A stretch of 64,000 bases of DNA from Aquisphaera giovannonii (GTDB lineage Bacteria; Planctomycetota; Planctomycetia; Isosphaerales; Isosphaeraceae). This document shows positions 1 through 8,671 of the stretch, one piece after another. The stretch spans positions 6,138,001 through 6,202,000 of the forward strand of contig NZ_CP042997.1 of the NCBI RefSeq assembly GCF_008087625.1, given 5' to 3'. The position numbers and the translations under genes were made by a program. Every line of letters starts with the position of its first letter. The first letter of the stretch is position 1. Below the pieces are notes generated by a model that did no database searches, was not told the origin of the DNA, and was given only the letters and a program-made list of their open reading frames with translations.

Positions 1-531
1 GTGTCCGAACCGGATCTCGGGCGAGAAGGGCCCGCCGTCGTCCGGCGCCTGGGAGTCGCCGTTGGTGTACCGGTGGACCGCGAACCCGTCGTCGCCCCCG
101 GTCGCCGACGGGCAGAGGAACACGCTCAGCTTGGTCCTCGCCGCCGTCGTGTTGTCCGGCGCCCAGCAGGGGAGGTTGAAGTTGAACGCCGCGTGCACGG
201 GAGCCTGCTCGAGCTGCGGCAGGATCAGCGCCCCCCACGCGAACCCGGACAGCGTGTTCCCGTTGGGATCCGGGTAGCTCACGCCGAACGCCGCGCCCGA
301 CGCCTTCGGGTCACCCAGGTAGGCCGGCGGGAACGCCCGGTGCGCGGACTCATAATTCGCGAGCCCCAGCCCGAGCTGCTTCAGGTTGTTCACGCACTGG
401 ATCCGCCTCGCCGACGCCCTCGCCGCCTGCACCGCCGGCAGCAGCAGGCTGACGAGCACCCCGATGATCGCGATCACGACGAGAAGTTCGATCAGGGTGA
501 AGGCCCTGCGTGCGCGGTCGGCCGGACACAT
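1..531 (-). CDS. DUF1559 pseudopilin-like protein (3' end outside window)
   Basis: The first 177 codons of a DUF1559 protein are present; the C-terminus lies beyond base 1. The N-terminus is a type IV pilin-like methylation signal, RRAFTLIELLVVIAIIGVLV, followed by LLLPAVQAARASARRIQCVN and a NLKQLGLGLANYE segment, which is the standard DUF1559 opening. ATG at 531 is preceded by GAGGA six bases away. Members are thought to be processed by a prepilin peptidase and exported; their role is unknown although planctomycetes carry dozens of copies. A second family member lies at 6978-7925. Family assignment is certain, function is not. Confidence 0.93.
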   Translation of the reverse strand, partial: MCPADRARRAFTLIELLVVIAIIGVLVSLLLPAVQAARASARRIQCVNNLKQLGLGLANYESAHRAFPPAYLGDPKASGAAFGVSYPDPNGNTLSGFAWGALILPQLEQAPVHAAFNFNLPCWAPDNTTAARTKLSVFLCPSATGGDDGFAVHRYTNGDSQAPDDGGPFSPEIRFGH

Positions 532-816
532 GGAAATCCTCGTGGTTTAGGAGGGGTGAAATCGTATGCTAGGGAATACTAAGCTGTCTTGCGTGGGAGG
601 GAAAGCAGAAATTCGTCGGACGCCATAATTTTTTTTGGATGACCAAAATTCGAGGTTGGGAGGCTTCCACTCCGGCAGGCGCAGCAAATGCGGTGGCATG
701 GTTGGCGGGCGTCGCGGCATAATCGCCGGTTTACCAAGCCATTGCGACAGGGGCGGCGTGGGGCGGGCCGATCCGGCCCTCCCGGCCGGGCCGCCCGGAT
801 TGAGGAGCATCTCCAC

Positions 817-2925
817 GTGTCGGATCATGCGGATCGGCCGGCGAACAGGCTGGCGGGGGAGACGAGCCCGTACCTGCTCCAGCACGCGCACAACCCGGTG
901 GACTGGTATCCCTGGGGGGCCGAGGCGCTGGAGCGGGCGAAGGTGGAGGACCGGCCGATCTTCCTGTCGGTCGGCTATTCGGCCTGCCACTGGTGCCACG
1001 TCATGGAGCGGGAGAGCTTCGAGGACCCGGACATCGCCGCGCTCATGAATGAGCACTTCATCAACATCAAGGTGGACCGCGAGGAGCGGCCGGACCTCGA
1101 CCAGGTCTACATGAGCGCGGTGCAGGCGATGACGGGGCACGGCGGCTGGCCGATGTCGGTCTTCCTGACGCCGGACCTGCAGCCGTTCTTCGGCGGCACC
1201 TACTTCCCGCCGGCCGACTCGCGGGGCATGCCGGGCTTCCCGCGCGTCCTGATGGGCGTGCACCAGGCCTGGGCCGAGCGTCGGGACCAGATCCTCTCCT
1301 CGGCGGCCGCGATGACCGAGCAGCTCCGCTCGATGGAGGCCCTCGCGCCGGGCCGGCCCGGGGGGCTCGGCTTCCGGCACGTCAACGCCGCCGTGAAGAA
1401 GCTGCTGGGCGAATTCGACGCCCGGCACGGCGGCTTCGGCGAGGCCCCCAAGTTCCCGCACGCGATGGACCTCCGCCTCCTGCTCCGACAGCACGCCCGC
1501 ACGGGCGACGACCGCAGCCTGCACGCCGCCCGACTGACCCTGGAGAAGATGGCCCGGGGCGGCATCTACGACCACCTTGGCGGCGGATTCGCCCGGTACT
1601 CCACCGACGAGCGCTGGCTGGTCCCGCACTTCGAGAAGATGCTCTACGACAATGCGCTCCTCGCCACGACGTATGTCGAGGCCTACCAGCTGACCCGCGA
1701 GCCGGAGTTCGCCCGGGTCGCGGCCGAGACGCTCGACTACGTGCTCGGCCGGATGACCGACGAGGCCGGAGGCTTCTACTCCACGGAGGACGCCGACAGC
1801 GAGGGCGTGGAGGGGAAGTACTACGTCTGGACCCTCGCCGAGGTCCTCGAGGTCCTGGGGCCCGATCGGGGCAAGACCTTCGCGGAGGTCTACGACGTCA
1901 CCGAGTCCGGGAACTGGGAGCGACGGAACATCCTGAACCTCCCGCGCCCGGCCTCGCAGGCGGCCCGCGTGCTGGGCCGAGACGAGGCGGAGCTCGCCGC
2001 GGCCCTGGCCGAGGACCGCGCGAGGCTATTGGCCGTCCGCGACCGCCGCGTGCCGCCCGGGAAGGACACGAAGGTCCTGACGTCGTGGAACGGGCTGATG
2101 ATCGCCGCCATGGCCGTCGCCGGCCGGGCGCTGAAGGCCCCCCGCTTCGTGGAGGCGGCGGCCCGCGCGGCGGGCTTCATCCTGGACCGGCTCCGCGGCG
2201 AGGGCGGCCGGCTCCTGCACACCTACAAGGACGGCACCGCCAAGCTGAACGGCTACCTCGACGACTACGCCAACCTCATCGACGGCCTGACCCGGCTCTA
2301 TGAAGTCACGGGTGAGCCCCGCTGGATCGACGCGGCCGTGGAGCTCTCCGGCACGATGATCGCGGAGTTCGCCGATCCGGAGCAGGGAGGCTTCTACTAC
2401 ACAGGCAGGAGCCACGAGGCCCTGATCGCGAGGACCAAGGACCTGTTCGACAACGCCACCCCCTCCGGCAACGCGATGGCCGCCACGGCGCTCCTGCGTC
2501 TGGCCGCGTTGACCGGCCGCGACGACCTCCACGACGCCGGCCGCCGCGCCCTCGACGCCGTCCAGGTCGTCATCGAGAAGGTCCCCGCCGCCTCCGGCCA
2601 GAGCCTGATCGCGCTCGACTTCGACCTCTCGCCGGTCCGCGAGCTGGCGATCCTCGTGGCCGACGAGGCCCGCGAGCTGGCCGAGGCCCTCGAGGCCGTC
2701 TACTCGGACGCCTTCCTCCCCCACGCCGTGATCGCCCCCGCGACCGCCGCCCGGGCCGCGGCCCTCGCCGGCCGGATGCCGCTCCTGGAGGGCCGCGGCC
2801 CCCGCGAGGGCAAGCTCACCACCTACGTCTGCGAGCAGTTCGCCTGCCGCGAGCCCGTCGTAGGCCTCGACGCCCTGGTCGGGGCCATCGCGAACCTCCG
2901 CCCGGACGGCGGCCGGGGCGACTGA
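817..2925 (+). CDS. Thioredoxin domain-containing protein, DUF255/YyaL family
   Basis: 702 residues from GTG at 817, chosen because GAGGAG ends nine bases before it and the family-typical [21 protein letters not shown] block starts about ten residues later; an ATG at 688 would add 43 residues of low-complexity Arg/Gly sequence. The N-terminal third is a thioredoxin fold with a redox-type motif C57-H-W-C60 in SACHWCHVM. The rest matches the (alpha/alpha)6-barrel, N-acylglucosamine 2-epimerase-like region of this family (related to mammalian SPATA20). The enzymatic role is unknown. The length is normal for the family. It stands alone, divergent from the DUF1559 gene on its left. Confidence 0.93.
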   Translation: MSDHADRPANRLAGETSPYLLQHAHNPVDWYPWGAEALERAKVEDRPIFLSVGYSACHWCHVMERESFEDPDIAALMNEHFINIKVDREERPDLDQVYMSAVQAMTGHGGWPMSVFLTPDLQPFFGGTYFPPADSRGMPGFPRVLMGVHQAWAERRDQILSSAAAMTEQLRSMEALAPGRPGGLGFRHVNAAVKKLLGEFDARHGGFGEAPKFPHAMDLRLLLRQHARTGDDRSLHAARLTLEKMARGGIYDHLGGGFARYSTDERWLVPHFEKMLYDNALLATTYVEAYQLTREPEFARVAAETLDYVLGRMTDEAGGFYSTEDADSEGVEGKYYVWTLAEVLEVLGPDRGKTFAEVYDVTESGNWERRNILNLPRPASQAARVLGRDEAELAAALAEDRARLLAVRDRRVPPGKDTKVLTSWNGLMIAAMAVAGRALKAPRFVEAAARAAGFILDRLRGEGGRLLHTYKDGTAKLNGYLDDYANLIDGLTRLYEVTGEPRWIDAAVELSGTMIAEFADPEQGGFYYTGRSHEALIARTKDLFDNATPSGNAMAATALLRLAALTGRDDLHDAGRRALDAVQVVIEKVPAASGQSLIALDFDLSPVRELAILVADEARELAEALEAVYSDAFLPHAVIAPATAARAAALAGRMPLLEGRGPREGKLTTYVCEQFACREPVVGLDALVGAIANLRPDGGRGD

Positions 2926-2940
2926 CGCAGGATCGGAAGG

Positions 2941-3288
2941 TCAGGCGTCGGGGACGGCGGCAGTCGGCTCGATCGTCAGGTGCTTGCGTCTCGGGTCCAC
3001 AGTGAGCCACTTCGTCACGTGCGGGGGCGGCAGCAGGTCGGCCCAGTCGATGTCCTCCGGAGAGCCGTAGGGACGGCCCAGGAGCAGCGTGAACGCCCAT
3101 TGCTCTTGATGCCGGGGGCCGATGCCCATCCAGGCCCGGCCGAGGACTCGGGGGGGATCGTCGCTCGGGATGTATTGGTCCGGCACGAAACAGTCGCACC
3201 AATAGGGGCGGGCGACGGTGTGCCTGAGCCCATCAAGCTCGTCGCAGACACGAAACTCCAGGCGGGACCATTAGTCGGACTCGTCCAC
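2941..3288 (-). pseudogene. Small hypothetical gene interrupted by in-frame TAA near its start
   Basis: The open frame from GTG 3186 gives 81 residues ending IEPTAAVPDA. Reading the same frame further upstream adds LEFRVCDELDGLRH and PYWCDCF, which look like genuine protein, back to GTG 3288. That GTG is preceded by GGAGGG at ideal spacing, but codon 6 is TAA (3273-3271). Either a nonsense mutation has disabled the gene, the TAA is a sequencing error, or translation starts at 3186 without a visible Shine-Dalgarno. I do not recognise the product; it is a small soluble protein with conserved-looking Trp and Asp residues. Confidence 0.5.
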
Positions 3289-3368
3289 GGAAACCCTCCG
3301 CCACCCGACGCCCCTCCCGACGGCCCGGCCCGCCTGGATGAGGAGGCTTGACGGCCCGCCAGCACGGC

Positions 3369-3803
3369 TCAACGGTCCAACTCATCATCCCAGATCCCGG
3401 CCGATGGGGGAGATACCTTCGTCAGGTCCGACGGCTTCTCCGTCCTGCAATTGACGACGTGCACGAACGCGAAGAGGGCCCCGAGGGGACCACCAAGGAC
3501 CGAATAGATGAGGCCCTTGAGGTGGTGGGTCGCCACGACGCCCAGGAGCCCAACCACCACGGCCCCGACGATTCCCCCGGCGAACACAACCCAACCCGAG
3601 GCCGTCAGCATGCCGCCCGCGAGACCGCCGAGGACGGCGACGGTGCACGCAAACCCCGCGACCGTCGCAAGCTCTTTCGCCTCTTCGACCGGGCCTTGCG
3701 GCCCCCCATAGGCCGCATACTTCAGGAGGACGCCGACGACGGCCCCGCAGACCATCCCGACCAGTATCCGCCGGACAGACATCGATAGGCGGTGCCATCG
3801 CAT
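3369..3803 (-). CDS. Small Gly-rich integral membrane protein
   Basis: 144 residues from ATG 3803, which has GGGAG eight bases upstream. A frame open to 3923 would run into the repeat at 3903-4038 and has no ribosome site. About four hydrophobic segments are visible: ILVGMVCGAVVGVLL, a TVAGFACTVAVLGGLAGGML stretch, WVVFAGGIVGAVVVGLLGVV and LIYSVLGGPLGALFAFVHVV. The basic N-terminus (MRWHRLSMSVRR) and the hydrophilic tail flank them. I do not recognise a family. No neighbour suggests a role. Confidence 0.6.
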   Translation of the reverse strand: MRWHRLSMSVRRILVGMVCGAVVGVLLKYAAYGGPQGPVEEAKELATVAGFACTVAVLGGLAGGMLTASGWVVFAGGIVGAVVVGLLGVVATHHLKGLIYSVLGGPLGALFAFVHVVNCRTEKPSDLTKVSPPSAGIWDDELDR

Positions 3804-4340
3804 CGCGAGGACTCCCGGCGCATCTGCTTCCTGTCTTGGTTCCTCATAATTCTGCCATCGGTGTGAGTCCCCGCACAACGTTCCGAGATCCGTCGGTCCG
3901 TTGTAGGGTGCGTCTTGACGCACCAGACCGGCTCGGCACCACGAAGGGCCTTGGCCATCTCGCGCGGCGGGGCACGTCCCCCTCCTCGCCGCATCGTCAC
4001 CACGACGCGGCGATCCGGTGCGTCTTGACGCCCCCTACGAGAGTCGGTGACCCGCCATACAGGGCTTAACCTGGTGCGTATGAGGCTCGGCCCGTGGAGG
4101 CCCTCGTGGCTCCGTCCGGAGTTGACGCGAGCCTCGGGCGGGACGCCGGCACCTTGGCCGAGTCGCATGGGGCGTCGCCTTCGGAGCCGCCCCCGGCCAC
4201 TCGCGTCGAGGCCCCCGCACGATTGCAATAACCGCCGGCGTCGCCTCAGCTTGTCACGTCCGCGGGGCATCGAATAGACTCGGGTGTTGCGACCGGGTGC
4301 ATGGGTCTTGCCGAACGGGACGAAGAGGGAGAGCTTGCCG
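3804..4340. other. Gene-free interval with a repeat pair
   Basis: Between the membrane protein (minus) and ctpA (plus) I see no convincing coding frame. The interval holds the mirrored repeat pair at 3903-4038 and the upstream region of ctpA; no clear promoter was found. Confidence 0.5.
3903..4038. repeat. Mirrored pair of palindromic repeats (REP/MITE-like)
   Basis: The 22-base arm at 3903-3924 contains the perfect inverted repeat GGTGCGTC-TT-GACGCACC (3907-3924). A second arm at 4017-4038 is the reverse complement of the first with three differences out of 22 (two of them at the palindrome centre). The arms are separated by 92 bases, giving a 136 bp unit with mirrored ends. This is the architecture of paired REP sequences or a small MITE. 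No transposase is nearby. Confidence 0.6.
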
Positions 4341-5816
4341 ATGTCGAGACGGAACTTCCTGGCCCTGGCGGCGCTGGTCGTGTCCAGCGGCCTCTTCTGC
4401 TGGCAGGCCACGCAGGGGGCCAAGCCCAAGGACGAGATGCTGGAGCTCTACGGCCTGTTCGTCGACGCCGTGGAGAAGGTCGAGGCCAATTACGTCAAGC
4501 CCGTCAGCCGCCGGGAGTTGCTGGAGAGCGCCATCGAGGGGATGCTCCAGAATCTGGACCAGCACTCGACGTTCATCAACACGAGCGAGTCGCGGCTCTT
4601 CCGCCGCCAGATCGAGGGCAAGTTCGGCGGCATCGGCATCCAGGTCGGCATCGACCCGGAGACCAACCGGCTGCGGGTGATCGCCCCGATGGTGGGCACC
4701 CCGGCCTACGAGGCGGGGATCCTCGCCGGCGACCAGATCATGGAGATCGACGGCACGTCCACCGAGGGCATGGGCCCGGACAAGGCCGTGGAGGTCCTCA
4801 CCGGCCGGCCCGGCACCGACGTCAAGCTGACCGTGCTCCACGAGGGCACCGAGGCGGCCGAGACCGTCGCCGTCACCCGGGCCATCATCGAGGTGCCCAG
4901 CGTCCTGGCCGACCATCGGGTCGAAGGCGATAAGTGGGACTACTTCCTCGACAAGGACTCGAAGATCGCCTACATCCGGATCTCCAGCTTCGTCCAGAAC
5001 ACCGCCGAGGACCTGCGCAAGGCCCTCGACGAGATCAAGGAGCAGGGCGCCGCGGGTCTGATCCTGGACCTCCGCGACAACCCAGGCGGCCTCCTCACCG
5101 CCGCGGTCGAGATCTCGGACATGTTCCTGGAGAAGGGGAAGATCGTCAGCACCGAGGGGCGGAACACCATCCCCAAGTCGTACCTCGCCCAGAAGGACAG
5201 CCCGTTCGAGGACCTGCCGCTGGTCGTGCTGGTCAACTCGAACTCGGCCTCGGCCTCGGAGATCGTCTCCGCCGCCCTGCAGGACAACGGCCGGGCGACG
5301 ATCGTCGGCTCGCGGTCCTACGGCAAGGGGTCGGTGCAGAACCTGCTGGAGCTGGAGGACGGGACGAGCGTCCTGAAGCTGACCGTCGCCGGCTACCACC
5401 GCCCCAACGGCAACAACATCCACCGCTTCCGCGACTCCAAGCCGACCGACAAGTGGGGCGTCAGCCCCGACGCCGGCATGGAGGTCAAGCTCACCCCCGC
5501 CGAATACATCCAGTGGTTCATCGCCCGCCGCGAGCGCGACCTGAACTCCTCCGCCAAGGGCCGCAAGCACGCCGCCCCCGATTCCGACAAGAAGGACGAG
5601 AAGAAGGCCGACGACAAGAAGGCCGACGACAAGGCCAAGCCGGAAGCGGCCGCGAAGCCCGAGGAGAAGAAGGCCGACCCCAAGGACAGGCCCGTGGTCT
5701 CGAAGGCCCGCAAGCCGGGCGAGGACGCCGGCCCGTTCGTGGACAAGGTGCGGGACAGGGCGGTCGAGGTGCTGAAGGCGAAGATCGCCAAGGCGCCCCA
5801 GGCGAAGGCGGCGTGA
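4341..5816 (+). CDS. ctpA: Carboxy-terminal processing protease, S41 family
   Basis: 491 residues from ATG 4341, preceded by GAGGGAGAG seven bases away. Residues 1-25 form a basic and hydrophobic export signal or anchor. A PDZ domain spans about 95-175 (GGIGIQVGIDPETNR). The S41 catalytic core follows, with catalytic Ser304 in NSASASEIVSAALQDNGRA and Lys329 in SYGKGSVQ, 25 residues apart as in E. coli Prc. The last about 110 residues are rich in Lys, Asp and Ala and probably disordered. It should trim C-termini of exported proteins in the periplasm. The stop codon overlaps the tsaD start (GTGA), so the two are probably cotranscribed. Confidence 0.95.
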   Translation: MSRRNFLALAALVVSSGLFCWQATQGAKPKDEMLELYGLFVDAVEKVEANYVKPVSRRELLESAIEGMLQNLDQHSTFINTSESRLFRRQIEGKFGGIGIQVGIDPETNRLRVIAPMVGTPAYEAGILAGDQIMEIDGTSTEGMGPDKAVEVLTGRPGTDVKLTVLHEGTEAAETVAVTRAIIEVPSVLADHRVEGDKWDYFLDKDSKIAYIRISSFVQNTAEDLRKALDEIKEQGAAGLILDLRDNPGGLLTAAVEISDMFLEKGKIVSTEGRNTIPKSYLAQKDSPFEDLPLVVLVNSNSASASEIVSAALQDNGRATIVGSRSYGKGSVQNLLELEDGTSVLKLTVAGYHRPNGNNIHRFRDSKPTDKWGVSPDAGMEVKLTPAEYIQWFIARRERDLNSSAKGRKHAAPDSDKKDEKKADDKKADDKAKPEAAAKPEEKKADPKDRPVVSKARKPGEDAGPFVDKVRDRAVEVLKAKIAKAPQAKAA

Positions 5817-6904
5817 GCACGGCCGGCTCACCGGACGGCGAGGAGCTGACCTTCCTCGCCATCGAGACGACGTGCGACGAGACGGGGGCGGCGGTCCTGG
5901 CGGGGCCGCGGCCCCCGCTCCGCGGGGTGCCCCGCGTCCTCTCCAGCGTGGTGTCGTCGCAGGTGGGCCTGCACCGGAGATTCGGCGGCGTCGTCCCCGA
6001 GATCGCCTCCCGGGCCCACGTCCAGCAGGTCCTGCCGATGATCGACGAGGCGATCCGCCGGGCCGGCGTGACCCTCGACGACCTGGGCATGGTCGCGGTG
6101 GCCACCCGGCCGGGGCTCGTCGGGGCCCTCGTCGTCGGGCTCACGGCGGCGAAGGCCCTGGCGATGGCGCTCGACGTGCCGCTCGTCGCGGTGGACCACC
6201 TGGAGGGCCACCTCTACGCCTGCCAGCTCGCCTCCCCGGATCGCGAGGTCTATCCGTGCGTCGGCCTCGTCGTCTCGGGCGGGCACACGAGCCTGTACCA
6301 CTGCCGGGGCCCGCTCGACTGCGAGCTCCTCGGCGGCACGACCGACGACGCGGCCGGCGAGGCGTTCGACAAGGTCGCCAGCCTCCTGGGCCTGGGCTAC
6401 CCCGGCGGCCCCGAGATCGAACGCGCGGCGAAGGCCGGCAACCCCCGGGCGTTCGCCTTCCCGCGCTCGTTCCTCCACGACGCCCGGCCGATCTTCAGCT
6501 TCTCCGGCCTCAAGACCGCGGTGCTCTACGCGCTCCGCGGCCCGAACGAGCAGCTCGGGCCCGTCGTGCCCACGCCGGAGATGGTGGCGGACCTCGCCGC
6601 GAGCTTCCAGGAGGCCGTGGTGGACGTCCTCGTCGCCAAGACCCGCCAGGTCCTGGCGATGACCGGCCTGAGGCGCCTGGGCGTCGGCGGCGGCGTCGCG
6701 GCGAACGGCCGCTTCCGGGAGAAGATCGCCGGCATGGCCGCGGAGCAGGGCGTCGAGCTGTTCATCCCGCCGATGGCCCTCTGCACGGACAACGCCGCGA
6801 TGTCCGGCATCGCCCTCGCCAAGCTCGCCGCCGGCCAGACGGCCGAGCTCGACGTCGACGTCGCCGCCGGCCTGGTCCGCCCGGGGCGGAAGACGGCCCC
6901 TTGA
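5813..6904 (+). CDS. tsaD: tRNA N6-threonylcarbamoyladenosine transferase TsaD
   Basis: 363 residues. It is the Kae1/TsaD/Qri7 component that transfers the threonylcarbamoyl group to A37 of ANN-decoding tRNAs together with TsaB and TsaE. Metal-binding histidines H129 and H133 are in VDHLEGHLYA; other signatures are AIETTCDETGAAV at the N-terminus, SGGHTSLY, GVGGGVAANGRFRE and LCTDNAAMSG. The GTG start at 5813 overlaps the ctpA stop by four bases, which implies translational coupling. No other TsaBCE gene is in the window. Confidence 0.97.
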   Translation: MSTAGSPDGEELTFLAIETTCDETGAAVLAGPRPPLRGVPRVLSSVVSSQVGLHRRFGGVVPEIASRAHVQQVLPMIDEAIRRAGVTLDDLGMVAVATRPGLVGALVVGLTAAKALAMALDVPLVAVDHLEGHLYACQLASPDREVYPCVGLVVSGGHTSLYHCRGPLDCELLGGTTDDAAGEAFDKVASLLGLGYPGGPEIERAAKAGNPRAFAFPRSFLHDARPIFSFSGLKTAVLYALRGPNEQLGPVVPTPEMVADLAASFQEAVVDVLVAKTRQVLAMTGLRRLGVGGGVAANGRFREKIAGMAAEQGVELFIPPMALCTDNAAMSGIALAKLAAGQTAELDVDVAAGLVRPGRKTAP

Positions 6905-6931
6905 ATCGTCGTAGGGTCGGAGACCGCCGTG

Positions 6932-6962
6932 CCGACGCGCCCGGGAGGTCCCGGGGCGTCGG
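6932..6962. terminator. Hairpin between convergent tsaD and DUF1559 gene
   Basis: CCGACGC-G-CCCGGGA pairs with TCCCGGG-GCGTCGG around a two-base centre, with one bulged G. It lies 28 bases after the tsaD stop and 16 bases before the end of the convergent DUF1559 gene, so it may terminate both. There is no obvious U-run, as is common at this GC content. Confidence 0.5.
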
Positions 6963-6977
6963 CCCGATCGATCGCGA

Positions 6978-7925
6978 TCAGAACTGGTCCGCGCCGACGA
7001 CCTCGCCGCCGGCGCGGGTGGAGAGCGCGCTGAAGACCCCGGCGTCGATCGTCTCCTTGAGGAACCGCACCGACCCGTCGCCGAACGCGAAATGGCAGCC
7101 GCCGGGGTGCAGGCTCCAGAAGTTGTCCACGCCCGCCCAGTGGTTGTTGGGCACGACGGCCCACCCATGGCCCCCGGGCGGGGTCGGCCCGGTGTGGGCC
7201 AGCACCATCGCGTAGGGCGGGCGGCATTCCTCGTAGGCCCGGGGCGGGTTGGTGCAGAACATGGCCGACGGGACGACGCCGGCCCACGTCGCGTCGGAGA
7301 CGGTCCGCGACCGCTCGCCGGCCATCAGCGTCAGCCCGGACCCGTCGAGGACGTCGCGCAGCCCGACGCGGCTGTTCCGGAAGAACACGCCGTTGTTGTC
7401 GGCCGGCGAGTCCGCGACCCGGAACTGCCCGGCCGACGCGACGTACTGGCCGGGCGACAGGTCGTCGACCAGGCTCATGCCGGAGCCGTCGCGAAGGCGG
7501 ACCGGGCCGGATCCGACGGAGCTCGGGCAGAGGTAGGCGGACAGCGTCGACGCCCGGGCCGTCCGCGAGCCGGGGTCGGCGATGGGCCGGCTGAAGTTGA
7601 TCGCGTCGTGGAGCGGGGCCTGCTCGAGGAACGGGAGGATCATCGCCCCCCAGCCCCACCCCGGCCCGAGCTCGACGTCGTTGGGTTGACGGCCCGGCGC
7701 GAGGCTGACGTACCCGGGCGGGAAGGCGTCCACCACATCATGGTAATGGTGCATCGCCAGGCCGATCTGCTTCAGGTTGTTCACGCATCGGGCTCGCCGT
7801 GCCGCCTCGCGCGCGGCCTGGACGGCCGGCAGCAGCAGGGCGATCAGGAGGGCGACGATCGAGATCACCACCAGCAATTCGATCAAGGTCAGGCCGCGCC
7901 GGCGCGGCAGTCGGGACGGATTCAT
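6978..7925 (-). CDS. DUF1559 pseudopilin-like protein
   Basis: 315 residues. ATG 7925 has AGGAG seven bases upstream. A type IV pilin-like signal, RRRGLTLIELLVVISIVALL, is followed by LLPAVQAAREAARRARCVNN and LKQIGLAMHHYHD. Near the C-terminus HPGGCHFAFGDGSVRFLKE is the processing-associated H-X9-DG motif of the family. It is complete and of normal length. Presumably it is cleaved by a prepilin peptidase and displayed or secreted; no specific role is known. The small secreted protein at 8031-8432 lies directly upstream on the same strand. Confidence 0.95.
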   Translation of the reverse strand: MNPSRLPRRRGLTLIELLVVISIVALLIALLLPAVQAAREAARRARCVNNLKQIGLAMHHYHDVVDAFPPGYVSLAPGRQPNDVELGPGWGWGAMILPFLEQAPLHDAINFSRPIADPGSRTARASTLSAYLCPSSVGSGPVRLRDGSGMSLVDDLSPGQYVASAGQFRVADSPADNNGVFFRNSRVGLRDVLDGSGLTLMAGERSRTVSDATWAGVVPSAMFCTNPPRAYEECRPPYAMVLAHTGPTPPGGHGWAVVPNNHWAGVDNFWSLHPGGCHFAFGDGSVRFLKETIDAGVFSALSTRAGGEVVGADQF

Positions 7926-8030
7926 GGATTTGCTCCTGTGTTGTATGCCAATGGATCAATGCGCGTGACGATCCGGGGGGCGCGGCCCTTGAGGGCACGC
8001 GCCGGGACGCTGTCGCTCATCGGTCCGTGG

Positions 8031-8432
8031 TCAAAACAGGAGGCGCTGGAGCCAGGCGAGCCGGCCGACGGTCGTCGCCGGCCAGGCAGGGGGGCCGTGG
8101 TCCCGGCCGAGGATGGGGGCGGGTCGTCCCTGGATGGGGGCGGGGATCGCCGGGGGCAGGCCGTCGAGGGGAGGCCAGGGCCGGGCATCGGGGTGGGCGG
8201 CCGGGATGAGCTGCGACGGGCTCAGGCCGTCGAGGGGATCGCCCGCGTCGAACGAGGGGAGGGATTCCCGACCGGCGTCGGGCGCGACGGGCTCGCGTCG
8301 GACGGCCGCGCAGCCCGCGTGATCGGGCGCCGGGCCGAGCCGCTTCGCCCCGGGCGCGGAGGCCTCCGCGGCGCCCACGGCGAGGGCGACGTGGAGGACG
8401 ACCAGTGCCAGGGACGCTTGGATCCATCGCAT
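8031..8432 (-). CDS. Small Pro-rich secreted protein, hypothetical
   Basis: 133 residues with a plausible signal peptide (MRWIQASLALVVLHVALAVG, cleavage likely after AEA) and a Pro/Ala-rich mature part ending in GRLAWLQRLLF. It is followed 105 bases later on the same strand by the DUF1559 gene, so it may be its operon partner. In planctomycetes DUF1559 genes are often accompanied by small exported proteins (general knowledge). No Shine-Dalgarno is evident and the composition is close to that of random GC-rich sequence, so the call rests mainly on the signal peptide. Confidence 0.5.
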   Translation of the reverse strand: MRWIQASLALVVLHVALAVGAAEASAPGAKRLGPAPDHAGCAAVRREPVAPDAGRESLPSFDAGDPLDGLSPSQLIPAAHPDARPWPPLDGLPPAIPAPIQGRPAPILGRDHGPPAWPATTVGRLAWLQRLLF

Positions 8433-8671
8433 GTTCGGATCTTACCCGACGTCATCCGGGGCGAACAGGTGGCCTCGCGGGTCGCGGGGCCCGCGGACCC
8501 GCCCTCAGGCGACGGGCGAAGGAAGGCCGCCCTCGCCTCCGCCTGCCGCGCGGCGGACGGGGCCCGCCGCGGGTTCCGCGATGGCCCCTCCGCATGGATA
8601 ATGGACGTGACGTTCACCCCTTCTCGCGTCGGGATGCGAGCCCGACGCGCCGCCACTCCCGGAGGCGTCGG

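Noticed and set aside
626-640. A run of eight T as a possible intrinsic terminator
   Set aside because: No hairpin precedes it on either strand and it sits upstream of both adjacent genes, so it is more likely part of a promoter region.
688-816. An N-terminal extension of the DUF255 protein from ATG 688
   Set aside because: Low-complexity Arg/Gly sequence; GTG 817 has a well-placed GAGGAG and matches the family start.
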